This document shows positions 47,019 through 56,215 of a stretch of DNA of 64,000 bases, one piece after another. Within the stretch, counting starts at the first letter, position 1. Each line of letters begins with the position of its first letter. The notes beneath the pieces are model-generated. The model did not search any database and had not been told where the DNA came from. It saw only the letters and a program-made list of their open reading frames with translations. A program made the position numbers and the translations under genes. The DNA comes from Pseudoalteromonas flavipulchra NCIMB 2033 = ATCC BAA-314 (GTDB taxonomy: Bacteria; Pseudomonadota; Gammaproteobacteria; Enterobacterales; Alteromonadaceae), in contig JWIH01000020.1 of assembly GCA_000814665.1 (NCBI GenBank), positions 124,001-188,000 on the forward strand, given 5' to 3'.

Positions 47019-47934
47019 CCAGCGTAATATATCCGTTTTTATTGCTTTGGCACTGTTATTTAGCGGCATTTTCTACATTTCTCAAAGTATTGAAACTAAG
47101 CGGGTTTTGAAGCAACAAAAAGAAGCGGTTGCGCTTCGTGTTGCTATTGATATGAATCGTTTACCTGTCGCAGATCCTTTTTTACATTATGCAGGTAATG
47201 AAACTGAGTTAAGAGAATATATAAACTCACTCAATACAGTGTTAGACGCCCAAGATGCCCGTTTAACTGTTCTTGATATTAATACGTCTGGAGCAGGTCA
47301 GGGTGAAAAAAGTGAAGTACTAACATTATCTGCGCCGCACAGAAACTTCTATGTCGCGGTCTCATTAGATGATACTAAACCTAAATCAGCCTATATTTTT
47401 CCACTGATTATGGCGTTTATCGGCGTAGCAGTGTTCAACTGGGTGAGAAGAAAAGGTATTGAGGCGAAGGTAAGTTCAAACCAAGCGCTAGAAAAGTTAC
47501 CGGAATTTAAGCTTGTTATTGATTTGTATTCAAAAACAGTAACGACGAATAGAGACAAACTAGTAAGTGTCCAGCTTGCCAACAAACCATTATGCTTCTA
47601 TTTAGCGCTTGTTGAGTTTTGCGATGTAAATCCCGATACTGTTCTCAATCAAAACAAAGAGATGCCAAAGGAGTTGTTGGATCTCGCTGATAAATACTTT
47701 TACCGTTTAGTTGAGCTTGGGCATACCATTAGAAAACGACCGAACTTTACTAATAGTTTAGAAAAAACATTAAGTGAAATTAGAGCTGCACTAGATGAGG
47801 TATTAGACGCATGCCCAGAGAAAAAGGTGCTGTTTTATCCTCCGAAGGCGCATGGAGAAGGGTCTCGTTCTAAATTACATAGCTACGGACTGAGTGGAGT
47901 GAAAAAGTCAAATATTGATATTATTGGTAAATAG
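47008..47934 (+). CDS. two-TM membrane protein with cytoplasmic C-terminal domain, unknown
   Basis: 308 residues from ATG 47008, 6 bases after GGAG (46998-47001); an earlier in-frame ATG (46972) lacks this. TM1 (about 7-23) and TM2 (about 131-150) flank a periplasmic region of 105 residues. The cytoplasmic part (150-308) begins KLVIDLYSKTVTTNRDKL and LANKPLCFYLALVEFC, which recalls the start of an OmpR-like winged helix, but this is not established. It overlaps the PhnD-like gene by 11 bp. A role as a signal-transducing partner of that binding protein is inference. Confidence 0.75.
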   Translation: MEVSQRNISVFIALALLFSGIFYISQSIETKRVLKQQKEAVALRVAIDMNRLPVADPFLHYAGNETELREYINSLNTVLDAQDARLTVLDINTSGAGQGEKSEVLTLSAPHRNFYVAVSLDDTKPKSAYIFPLIMAFIGVAVFNWVRRKGIEAKVSSNQALEKLPEFKLVIDLYSKTVTTNRDKLVSVQLANKPLCFYLALVEFCDVNPDTVLNQNKEMPKELLDLADKYFYRLVELGHTIRKRPNFTNSLEKTLSEIRAALDEVLDACPEKKVLFYPPKAHGEGSRSKLHSYGLSGVKKSNIDIIGK

Positions 47935-47941
47935 AATGAAT

Positions 47942-47987
47942 GCATATAAAGCGGTGCATCACACCGCTTTATATGCGGTGCCTTTTT
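47942..47987. terminator. bidirectional terminator between convergent genes
   Basis: A 15-bp perfect stem (47942-47956 with 47962-47976, core AAAGCGGTG/CACCGCTTT) with a 5-base loop, then CGGTGCCTTTTT on the plus strand. It separates the two-TM protein gene from the 5'-nucleotidase gene. Confidence 0.78.
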
Positions 47988-49575
47988 ATAAATCCACGGC
48001 CTTTATAGGGCTCTTCTTTTGGAAGTAATCTTTGAGGACCTGTGCATCAGTTAGGTCGGTAGCGGTATATTCTGGAAGATGATTAATCTTTGGATAACCG
48101 TCACCACCAGATGCATTATAACTATTCACACTCATGCGGTAGGTCTTAGCGTCAGTCAATGGCTCGCCCGCTATACGAACATTGGTTACCTTATCGTTCT
48201 TGATATCAAACGTAATATGGTGGAACTGTAAGTAAGCACCAGAGTCAGGTGGGAACTTGGCGACAATGTTTAAGTAGTTAATTAGGTCGTTGGCCTTCCA
48301 GTCTATATAAGTAATACGATTTTTAAATGGATGAACTTTCAGCACATCTTTGTAGCTGACATCACCTTGCTCTATGCTATCTCGGATCCCGCCGCCGCTG
48401 ATAATGCCAAAGTCTGCTTCGACAGCTGCCATTTGCGCGTTAATGATAAGATCTGCGAGGTTGCTTTGCTTGAATCTCACTGTACTGCGACGGCCATCTA
48501 AGAAACTATCAACGTATCCCACAGCACCAGCTATTTGCGCTTGCCCCTTTTCTTGAAAAGGTGTTAAAAAAGCGAGCATTTGAGGATCTTCTTGAATAGT
48601 TTCACCAATCACATAGCCAGCTTTATTTTTTAAGTTTACTGGGATTAAGTTATAGCTAATCAAGGTTTTTGTATCACCATCAATCCTAAATACGGCTTTA
48701 CCCACATACTTACCCCACTCATGTGCTTGCATAATCCAAACACCATTTTGATTATCAGGCTTACATGTTTTGCCAGGAGCAAAAGCTATGTCCTCGTTAC
48801 CATTGTCGTCAACACAGACAGGTTCTTGAGAATGTCCACCGACTATCAAATCAAGCATACCTTTAGGAAGTCGGCGCGCAAGCGTTACATCACCGGGTGC
48901 ATTGATACCATGATTGGCACCGTGATAGTGGCCCATATGTGTAACAGCAATCATTACATCTGGGTGGTATTTGGCTTTGATCTTAGGAACCCAGTTTTCT
49001 GTGGCTGCTAAAGGCTCAATAAAAGTAAGGCCATGAACATGTTTTGGATTGGCAATTTTAACAGTATCAATTGTCGTAAGTCCAAGGACAGCAATGGTCA
49101 ATCCTGCACGCTCAATAATTGTGTAAGGCTCGTATGCTGGCATCTGATTTGTATTATCAAGAATATTTGCTGACAGTACTGGGAAGCTTGCCCACTCAAT
49201 TTGTTTGGCTAGCACATCTCGAGTGTTATCAAATTCATGGTTACCAATTGCCATGGCATCGTAACCGAGTTTATTCATTCCTTTAAAATCAGGTTCGGCA
49301 AACTGTAAATCAGATTCTGGTACACCCGTGTTTATATCGCCTCCAGAAAGCAATATAACGGCATGTCCAGCTTTTTCGGCATCACTTTTTAATTGGTCAA
49401 TTAAGGTTTTTCTGGCAGCCATACCATATTCACCTTTTTCATTTTGCCAAAAACGACCATGATTATCGTTGGTGTGTAATACGGTTAGGTATTCTGCTTG
49501 TTGCGACCGCTTAGGAGAAGAAAAATGGCATGCTGATAATAGCAAAGCCGTTGAAAGAATAAGTAAGTTGCGCAT
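47986..49575 (-). CDS. 5'-nucleotidase/UDP-sugar hydrolase lipoprotein (UshA-like)
   Basis: 529 residues with a lipobox LSAC (Cys16). The metallophosphatase domain shows HTNDNHGRF, LLSGGDINTG, GNHEFD and the HMGHYHG and GGHSQE motifs, followed by the C-terminal 5'-nucleotidase domain (SGGGIRDSIEQGDVSYKDVLKVHPF and NSYNASGGDGYP). It removes phosphate from nucleotides and UDP-sugars in the periplasm. With the S1/P1 nuclease it could release phosphate and nucleosides from nucleic acid. Confidence 0.94.
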   Translation of the reverse strand: MRNLLILSTALLLSACHFSSPKRSQQAEYLTVLHTNDNHGRFWQNEKGEYGMAARKTLIDQLKSDAEKAGHAVILLSGGDINTGVPESDLQFAEPDFKGMNKLGYDAMAIGNHEFDNTRDVLAKQIEWASFPVLSANILDNTNQMPAYEPYTIIERAGLTIAVLGLTTIDTVKIANPKHVHGLTFIEPLAATENWVPKIKAKYHPDVMIAVTHMGHYHGANHGINAPGDVTLARRLPKGMLDLIVGGHSQEPVCVDDNGNEDIAFAPGKTCKPDNQNGVWIMQAHEWGKYVGKAVFRIDGDTKTLISYNLIPVNLKNKAGYVIGETIQEDPQMLAFLTPFQEKGQAQIAGAVGYVDSFLDGRRSTVRFKQSNLADLIINAQMAAVEADFGIISGGGIRDSIEQGDVSYKDVLKVHPFKNRITYIDWKANDLINYLNIVAKFPPDSGAYLQFHHITFDIKNDKVTNVRIAGEPLTDAKTYRMSVNSYNASGGDGYPKINHLPEYTATDLTDAQVLKDYFQKKSPIKAVDL

Positions 49576-49638
49576 AATTTAGAAGCTATTTGATAAATTA
49601 TGCGCGTATTCTAGATCATTATAATTATTTTAATAGTG

Positions 49639-49830
49639 CTAACACTCAAAATTGCTATATTTTCTGGTGTTTTGTGCCACCGCAGATACTCTTCTGTCCA
49701 GTTCAAACTTAGCTAACTCACATTTTGCATGGTCTGTTTCTATCATCCAGTTTAAAAAGCTCGCTGGCAGCGTGGAGTATGGCTCTCCAGCATGAAGTCC
49801 AAAATCGCAGATATCATTATCCTGTTTCAT
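49639..49830 (-). CDS. small ExoX-C-like (DUF3820) domain protein
   Basis: 63 residues: DFGLHAGEPYSTLPASFLNWMIETDHAKCELAKFELDRR matches the pattern FGxxxGxxxxxLPxxYLxWM of the ExoX C-terminal/DUF3820 family. The remaining C-terminus is basic. This small domain also occurs alone in marine gammaproteobacteria. Function unknown; nucleic-acid binding is suggested by the ExoX link. Confidence 0.72.
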   Translation of the reverse strand: MKQDNDICDFGLHAGEPYSTLPASFLNWMIETDHAKCELAKFELDRRVSAVAQNTRKYSNFEC

Positions 49831-49932
49831 CTATGTGCCCCTGTTGTTCTTTTTGCCATCGTCATGCTAACAAATTGGCTCAGAGATTAAAGAACAATTA
49901 GCTAAAACGGATGGCATTTTTATTATTTTTAG

Positions 49933-50355
49933 TTATATAAGTGTTAAAAGTAATGTGATCCACTGCAACACAATGAAGGCACATCCTGCAAGGTAGAGGC
50001 GAAAACGCGTTCGAATATGATTACTACCGATATGAACATAGGCATGTGCAATACGACTAATTACAAACAGTAGGGCGAATATGCTGAACCACAACGTAAC
50101 AAGTTTCATTGCGAGTGCGGCAAGAGAAACCACAAAAAACAACACGGGAATTTCGAACTGATTAGTAAAGTTTCTGGATGCCAGAATGACTTCTTCAGGC
50201 GCGTTGTCGAGCGCCATGGTTTTGAACTGATCAAACTGGATCTGTTTTTCTCGTGCAGCTTTAAATCGACGTTTACCCATAATGACCATGACGACTAAGG
50301 TCAGTAGAGTTTGTAAAAATAGCGCGGCGAGCAGTAAATAAATGGATGTCGGCAT
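49933..50355 (-). CDS. MAPEG-family membrane protein
   Basis: 140 residues, four membrane helices, with the MAPEG-type segment ASRNFTNQFEIPVLFFVVSLAA and the SRIAHAYVHIGSNHIRTRFRLYLAG pattern. MAPEG members are glutathione-dependent or eicosanoid enzymes in eukaryotes; bacterial ones are mostly uncharacterised. Single-gene unit. Confidence 0.9.
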   Translation of the reverse strand: MPTSIYLLLAALFLQTLLTLVVMVIMGKRRFKAAREKQIQFDQFKTMALDNAPEEVILASRNFTNQFEIPVLFFVVSLAALAMKLVTLWFSIFALLFVISRIAHAYVHIGSNHIRTRFRLYLAGCAFIVLQWITLLLTLI

Positions 50356-50472
50356 AGATTCCTCAGTTTACGAAGTGTTACAAAACAAAAAATTTCTATA
50401 TTGCAAAAGCTTAGTCGAATGACGATGATAGTCTGGTTCCAAAAAGTAATTATCACAATAATGGATTGTTTT

Positions 50473-53358
50473 ATGAAAAAGCTATTCGCAATTAGCACAC
50501 TTACCTTAGCAGTTTTGACTGGATGTGGTACAACTTCTTCACTCAATCATTCAGACACGACTGAGAATCTTCTTTCAGAGCAACTGGTTGTAAGTCCTAA
50601 TGATGATAGACAATATCAAACGTTAACCTTGGAAAATGGCATTGAAGTCATTTTGGTATCAGATCCTTCTGTATCGAAGTCAGCGGCAGCGCTGAGTGTT
50701 GGCGTTGGTCTACTACACGATCCTATGTCTCAGCAAGGGATGGCGCACTATCTTGAACATATGCTATTCCTTGGTACAGAAAAGTATCCAGATAGCAAAG
50801 GTTATTCTGAGTTCATGACCAAAAACGGTGGGGCACACAATGCTTACACTTGGTTGGATATTACTAATTATATGTTCAAAGTAAACAACGATGCCTATGA
50901 TGAGGCGTTAGACAGATTCTCCGACTTCTTTAAATCTCCAAAGCTTTACCCTGAGTACACAGAAAAAGAAAAGAATGCAGTAAACGCAGAATGGTCTATG
51001 CGTCGTGAAATGGACTTTTTTGGCCAATTTAAACTGGCACGAAACATGATGGGAGAGCATCCCGCTAATCGCTTTCTTATTGGTAATCTAGAAACGTTAG
51101 GTGATAAAGAAGGTAGCAAACTACATCAAGAGACCGTTGCTTTCTATGATAAGTACTACTCTGCGAATATCATGAAGTTAGCCATGATTTCTAACGAGCC
51201 GATTGAGCAGATGGTGGCCAAAGCGAAAAAGCACTTCACGACAATTAAGAATAAAAACATCGAGAAGCCAGAGGTTAAGCAATCGCTTAACTTCGATAAC
51301 GTTGGGCAGAAGTTGGTCCACTACAAACCAAATGAAGACGTAAAGACGCTACAGCTTGATTTCACTATCAAAAACAACGCAAGCGCGTTTGCGGTTAAAC
51401 CGAACTATTTCATTACATACCTTCTAAGTAATGAAATGGCGGGTAGCCCAGCTCAAGTACTAAAAGATAAAGGCTTAATCTCATCGTTAAGTGCATTCGC
51501 GACACCAAATAGTTATGGCAACTATGGAACATTGCAGATTGATATTCAGTTAACCGATGAGGGCTTAAAGCAACGCGAGTTAATTACAGGTACGGTACTT
51601 GATTATATCGATATGATCCGTGAAAAAGGAGTCGATAGCCGTTACTTCAAGGAAATCCAAACGTCGCTAAATAATCAATTTAGGTTTTTAGAAAAAGGCG
51701 ATGAGTTTGGTTACGTCAGTAACCTTGCGGATAGCATGCAGCATTACCCAATGAACCACGCTATCAATGCGAGCTACTACTATGCGCAGTTTGATGCTGA
51801 TGCTGTTAATGCCGTTTTGAAGCAATTAACGCCTGAGCAAATGCGGGTATGGTATATCAGTAAAGATGAACCTACTGATGCAAAACTACACTTCTATGAT
51901 GGTGAATATCAGATTGTAGACTTAAAGCGTAGCGATTTTGATAAATGGAAAGAAGAGGCAAATTTCGATTTAGCACTTCCTAGTGTAAATACCTTGCTAC
52001 CTGAAAACTTCGCACTGAAAACATCTGCGGATGATGCGAAGAAGGGCGTTCAGAAGGTTATTGATACTGATGGCGTAACGGTTTGGCATGCTGCGAGTGA
52101 GCGTTTCTACCAACAGCCTAAAGGTAGTCTGAAAATCTACGTCAATAACCCAAGTGCATTAAAAGACATCAAAACTGAGGTTGCACTGTCGATTTGGGCT
52201 GATTTATACCGTTTGGATAAAGCAAAGCTAATGACGGAAGCGAGCATAGCGGGTATGCATCTTGGTCTGACTCCTGCAAATGGGATAATGCTAGATATTT
52301 CAGGCTTTACAGATAAGCAAGCTTTATTGATAAAGGATGCGCTCTCTGGTGTTCGTGTAGAAACGAATAAACGCGCATTTGACCAAGCCATTGATCGTTA
52401 CGTACGTGGCATTAAAAATCAAGAAAAAGAATTCCCATTCAGACAAGCTTTCGGTGTTTATCAAAAACTTATCCGCTCAGGAAGTTATGATGATTCTGCA
52501 TTGATATCAGCAGCTAATTCTTTGACTCTGGCCGACTTAGATAAAGTGCAAAATCAAATTCTGACGAATAACCAAGTTCGTGTTTTTGCCTATGGCAACT
52601 ACGATAAAGCCGATTTGCAAACAGTAAAAGAGACGCTTGATAATGCGCTGCCTAAACGCCAAAAAGTGACCAAGTACGCACGTGCTAAATATTGGCAACC
52701 AGAGCAAAAGCAGACACTGGTATGGCAGCAAGACATTGATGTTGCTGATGTTGCTGTAATCGATTTTGCAGTGCACCCAATCAAAGGCTATGCGCAAAAG
52801 GCGGCGGCGATGGTGCTTCAAGGGCACTTAAGGACGGCGGCGTTTGAACGTCTGAGAACCGAAGAGCAGCTAGCGTATGCGGTTGGCGCAACGAGTGTCG
52901 CTATTGACGAATATTCAGCGCTAGGCTTCTATATTCAAACACCGGTAAAAGATGCTAAAAGCATGCAAGCTCGCTTTGACGCGTATAAAGATGAATACGC
53001 TAAAGACTTAGCCACGTTAGATGGGGCAACGTTTGAGCAGTTAAAAAATGCAGTGTTAGTCTCATTAACCGAAGAGCCAAAAAACCTTTCTGAAGAACTA
53101 CAACCATTAATAGGCGATTGGTTCAAAGAAAATATGGCGTTTGATTCCGAAGCTAAGTTAATCGCTGCAGTTAAAGCGGTCACATTAGAAGATATTAAAG
53201 CGTACTATCAGCAAACTGTAATGAACACCGATGCTGCTAGATTAAATATTCAATTACGCGGTGCTAAGTTCCAAGCTGAGCCGTTTGCAGATTTACCGAA
53301 GCAAACTAAACTAGACTCAGTTGAGCAAATGTATAAAAACGTGAAATTCCAACAGTAA
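50473..53358 (+). CDS. M16 insulinase/pitrilysin-type zinc protease lipoprotein
   Basis: 961 residues from ATG 50473, which opens a lipoprotein signal peptide (LTGC lipobox); an upstream in-frame ATG (50401) would put a non-signal extension. The catalytic inverted zinc motif is HYLEH (in AHYLEHMLFLGTEKYP), with the downstream Glu in NAVNAEWSMRREM. Two M16 halves plus the C-terminal RTEEQLAYAVG segment are present, as in E. coli pitrilysin. It degrades peptides in the periplasm. It ends at a strong terminator. Confidence 0.95.
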   Translation: MKKLFAISTLTLAVLTGCGTTSSLNHSDTTENLLSEQLVVSPNDDRQYQTLTLENGIEVILVSDPSVSKSAAALSVGVGLLHDPMSQQGMAHYLEHMLFLGTEKYPDSKGYSEFMTKNGGAHNAYTWLDITNYMFKVNNDAYDEALDRFSDFFKSPKLYPEYTEKEKNAVNAEWSMRREMDFFGQFKLARNMMGEHPANRFLIGNLETLGDKEGSKLHQETVAFYDKYYSANIMKLAMISNEPIEQMVAKAKKHFTTIKNKNIEKPEVKQSLNFDNVGQKLVHYKPNEDVKTLQLDFTIKNNASAFAVKPNYFITYLLSNEMAGSPAQVLKDKGLISSLSAFATPNSYGNYGTLQIDIQLTDEGLKQRELITGTVLDYIDMIREKGVDSRYFKEIQTSLNNQFRFLEKGDEFGYVSNLADSMQHYPMNHAINASYYYAQFDADAVNAVLKQLTPEQMRVWYISKDEPTDAKLHFYDGEYQIVDLKRSDFDKWKEEANFDLALPSVNTLLPENFALKTSADDAKKGVQKVIDTDGVTVWHAASERFYQQPKGSLKIYVNNPSALKDIKTEVALSIWADLYRLDKAKLMTEASIAGMHLGLTPANGIMLDISGFTDKQALLIKDALSGVRVETNKRAFDQAIDRYVRGIKNQEKEFPFRQAFGVYQKLIRSGSYDDSALISAANSLTLADLDKVQNQILTNNQVRVFAYGNYDKADLQTVKETLDNALPKRQKVTKYARAKYWQPEQKQTLVWQQDIDVADVAVIDFAVHPIKGYAQKAAAMVLQGHLRTAAFERLRTEEQLAYAVGATSVAIDEYSALGFYIQTPVKDAKSMQARFDAYKDEYAKDLATLDGATFEQLKNAVLVSLTEEPKNLSEELQPLIGDWFKENMAFDSEAKLIAAVKAVTLEDIKAYYQQTVMNTDAARLNIQLRGAKFQAEPFADLPKQTKLDSVEQMYKNVKFQQ

Positions 53359-53382
53359 CCAGTCGGTATTTCAGTAGTAATG

Positions 53383-53415
53383 AAAAGCTGGGCAAATTCG
53401 TTTCCCAGCTTTTTT
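53383..53415 (+). terminator. rho-independent terminator of the M16 gene
   Basis: AAAAGCTGGG/CCCAGCTTTT (53383-53392, 53404-53413) with an 11-base loop and T tail to 53415. Confidence 0.88.
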
Positions 53416-53476
53416 ATTCGCTTATGTAAATGCTAAAGTTCCCATGGAAGTTAATTATGATATTTTTGGAGGCAGA

Positions 53477-53986
53477 ATGACGATAGCGACGGGAGAACGG
53501 ATCTTTTTAAGGAAAGCAACTTTAAATGATGCCGGCTTCTTACTCAGGCTTTTGAATCAAAAAAGCTTTATCGATAACATCCGCGATAAAGGCATAAAAA
53601 CGCAACAACAAGCTGAGGAGCATATCGAGCAAGCTTACCTTATTCCCTATCAAATTGGTAAGCCAGCAGCTTACATTGTTGTAGAAGCAAGCAGCAATAC
53701 TAGTATTGGGTTGTGTGGCTTATATCAAAGGCCTTTTTTTAATATTCCAGACTTAGGTTATGCGCTTTTAGATGAGTTTACCGGAAAAGGCTATGCGGCT
53801 GAGGCTGTTAGGTTACTTATGGAATATGCTAAATTAGAACAAAGCCACACCAAGTTAGGTGCTATTACATTAGAAAGTAACCGTAACAGCATTAACCTAC
53901 TTAGCAAAGTGGGATTTAGTCGTATTGGTAAAATAATAATTGATAATGACTTAACACCTGTAGTGGTGTTTGAGTGCCAACTATAA
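53477..53986 (+). CDS. GNAT-family N-acetyltransferase (RimJ/RimL-like)
   Basis: 169 residues from ATG 53477, 4 bases after GGAGG; an ATG at 53444 would add 11 residues. The N-terminus TGERIFLRKATLNDAGFL and the acetyl-CoA loop LDEFTGKGYAAEAVRLLMEYA are those of RimJ-like enzymes, which modify ribosomal or other proteins or small amines. The 3' end overlaps the convergent pqiC gene by 6 bp. Confidence 0.88.
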   Translation: MTIATGERIFLRKATLNDAGFLLRLLNQKSFIDNIRDKGIKTQQQAEEHIEQAYLIPYQIGKPAAYIVVEASSNTSIGLCGLYQRPFFNIPDLGYALLDEFTGKGYAAEAVRLLMEYAKLEQSHTKLGAITLESNRNSINLLSKVGFSRIGKIIIDNDLTPVVVFECQL

Positions 53987-54559
53987 ATGCAGACTTATTT
54001 GTGCAGTTAGTTGGTTAAAGTTTTTTTGATGTGCAGATACAAGAGCACTAAAGCCATCCTGCTCAAGCGTTGTTTCAAATTGGAATGGTTGCACTTGAGT
54101 TAGTTGATAGCTCCCTTCTTTGTATTGGTAAAGATACCAAGTCCCACTCATCACAGCGCCTTTTTCAAAGTGCCCTGCAAACTCGTTAATTTCTACAACG
54201 AGGCGTTGATGTTCTTGCGTGTTGCGATAAAACTTATCGCTTTTAATTGCAGTGGTTTTATTGGTTGCATTTAACGCGTTTACTAAATTCCAAGTCAGCA
54301 TATCGGAAGGTGGCTGAGCCCAAAAATGAAAATTAGCGATATTTACTTTGTTCTCTGGTTGATATTGCACTAAAGCTTGCTGATCAAACAATTCAATCAA
54401 CTGCACTTTATCAACCAAGAGAACGTGATTGAGCTCAACTTGCTTTTCGTCAGCGACACTCTTTGCTTCTAACTGATAATAACTAACCGGCTGCGATGGA
54501 TTCGTTATACAGCCCGTTAAACAAAATAAAAACAAAAATGTCGCTAAGCCAGTCTTCAT
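53981..54559 (-). CDS. pqiC: PqiC, lipoprotein of the Pqi lipid transport complex
   Basis: 192 residues, lipobox LTGC, then the ABC-type transport auxiliary domain (SYYQLEAKS start). PqiC joins PqiA and PqiB in an intermembrane lipid-transport structure. It is last in the operon, directly abutting pqiB with no gap. Confidence 0.9.
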   Translation of the reverse strand: MKTGLATFLFLFCLTGCITNPSQPVSYYQLEAKSVADEKQVELNHVLLVDKVQLIELFDQQALVQYQPENKVNIANFHFWAQPPSDMLTWNLVNALNATNKTTAIKSDKFYRNTQEHQRLVVEINEFAGHFEKGAVMSGTWYLYQYKEGSYQLTQVQPFQFETTLEQDGFSALVSAHQKNFNQLTAQISLHL

Positions 54560-56215
54560 CTATTTTTTCCTTGGGAGTGGATCTGTACCGCTCTCTTTAT
54601 TGAAAATAAGCATATTCGGTTGCTCATTCAACCCTTTAGAAATAGGCTTTAAGCGATTTGACAAACTTTCAAGTTCTTCAAGGGTATTGCTAAGTTGATC
54701 CATAACACCTGAACCTTTTTGGTACTGAGTCATGGTTTGCTCAAATTGCTTCAAGCTTGATGTGAGCTGGCTTAACGTATCTTTTAAGCTCGTTAAATTA
54801 CCGCCAACCTTGTCTGTTATATTGTTATTATTGATAGACTCTACGAGTTGATTCATTTCCATTGCTAGTAACCTGTGTTGCTGAAGGGCACCTTCTAGTT
54901 CCTTAACAGTTGTTTCAAGAGGTAACCCATTTAACTTGTTCAGTAAGCTTGTGACTTGTTCAGAAAGTGCTGTAATACCGCTCGGAACGCTAGGTAATAC
55001 TGGATAAATAGTCGTTTTGTTTGAACTAACGACTTCTGCACTTGGATAAAAGTCTAACTCTATATATACCGCACCTGTTAACAAATTGCCACTTTTTAGT
55101 GACGCTCTAAGGCCGCTGCTAATCCATTTGTCTATATTTTCTGACCAATATGTTTGTGCAAGCTGTGCATCTTCGTAAATTCGGCCGTACTCAATTTTAA
55201 CCAATACAGGCACAGAAGTGTTATTTTGTTGAAAGTATAAAGGTCTATCGTCGCTAACACCAGTCGCAGGAACTTGCTCTATCGTACCAATTCGCATACC
55301 TCTATATTCAATTGGTGCGCCAGCTCGAAGTCCTCGAATTGATTGCTCAAACTCAATGAGATAGTAATCAAAGTGATCAAAACGTTGCTCTAAAGCCATT
55401 GCAAAGTTTTTGTGTAAGGCGTAGGTTTTGTTTTCGAGCGCCGCAGTGCCGCTTGGCATAGTTGGTGGATAGTCAACAGAAATCCCGCCCTTGATCATCT
55501 TTGCTAGCGATCCTGTCGACACTTCAACGCCTTCCGTTGATAGTTTAAAATCAATGCCGGAACTAATCCAGAAAATAGCGTTGTCTGTGATAAGGGTATC
55601 GTATGGCGAATAGATGAAAATACCATATTCCATTTTTAAGCTTTCGACACTAAAGTGCGCAGACTCAACCTGACCCACTTTATAATTGCGGAAAAAAATA
55701 CTGGAGCCAACGTCTAATACTTCAGCATCTGAAGCCACGAGTTGGTAGCGCTTTCCTTGCACCTCTGAGCCAATTAATGCAGGTTCATCCATTAAGGTGA
55801 ATATGCTCGAACGTGTTTTTGCATCACCAGGGGAGAGCTCTATATATACTCCAGAGAGTAGCGTATTCATGCCTGAGATGCCGGATTCATCAATTCTAGG
55901 TTTTACTACCCAAAAAGAAGAGTCTTCAGCCAATAAATCACGGTAGGGCTGTAAAATCCTAACTTTTGCAATCACTGCATTTTGCGCTAACTCAAGCTTT
56001 AATGACTCGACTAACCCGACCTTAACGCTTTTTACTCTCACTTCAGTTTTGCCGGCAATAATGCCATCTGCGTCAGTCATTTTTATAAAAATAGTGTGGC
56101 CTTTATTTGCCTGATGTTGATATAACATCCAGCCTGTGATGAGCAACGCGATAATTGGAATAATCCATATCACTGAAAACTTTGGTTTGTCTTCTATATC
56201 AGCTTGAGTAGTCAT
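54560..56215 (-). CDS. pqiB: PqiB, MCE-domain lipid transport protein
   Basis: 551 residues: N-terminal TM (about 13-30), then three MCE domains (about 40-130, 155-240, 285-390; motifs KTEVRVKSVKVGLVESL, GSSIFFRNYKVGQVES, GAPIEYRGMRIGTIEQ), and a C-terminal helical coiled-coil (about 410-530). In E. coli PqiB forms a hexameric tube across the periplasm. The start overlaps pqiA by 4 bp (ATGA). Confidence 0.95.
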   Translation of the reverse strand: MTTQADIEDKPKFSVIWIIPIIALLITGWMLYQHQANKGHTIFIKMTDADGIIAGKTEVRVKSVKVGLVESLKLELAQNAVIAKVRILQPYRDLLAEDSSFWVVKPRIDESGISGMNTLLSGVYIELSPGDAKTRSSIFTLMDEPALIGSEVQGKRYQLVASDAEVLDVGSSIFFRNYKVGQVESAHFSVESLKMEYGIFIYSPYDTLITDNAIFWISSGIDFKLSTEGVEVSTGSLAKMIKGGISVDYPPTMPSGTAALENKTYALHKNFAMALEQRFDHFDYYLIEFEQSIRGLRAGAPIEYRGMRIGTIEQVPATGVSDDRPLYFQQNNTSVPVLVKIEYGRIYEDAQLAQTYWSENIDKWISSGLRASLKSGNLLTGAVYIELDFYPSAEVVSSNKTTIYPVLPSVPSGITALSEQVTSLLNKLNGLPLETTVKELEGALQQHRLLAMEMNQLVESINNNNITDKVGGNLTSLKDTLSQLTSSLKQFEQTMTQYQKGSGVMDQLSNTLEELESLSNRLKPISKGLNEQPNMLIFNKESGTDPLPRKK

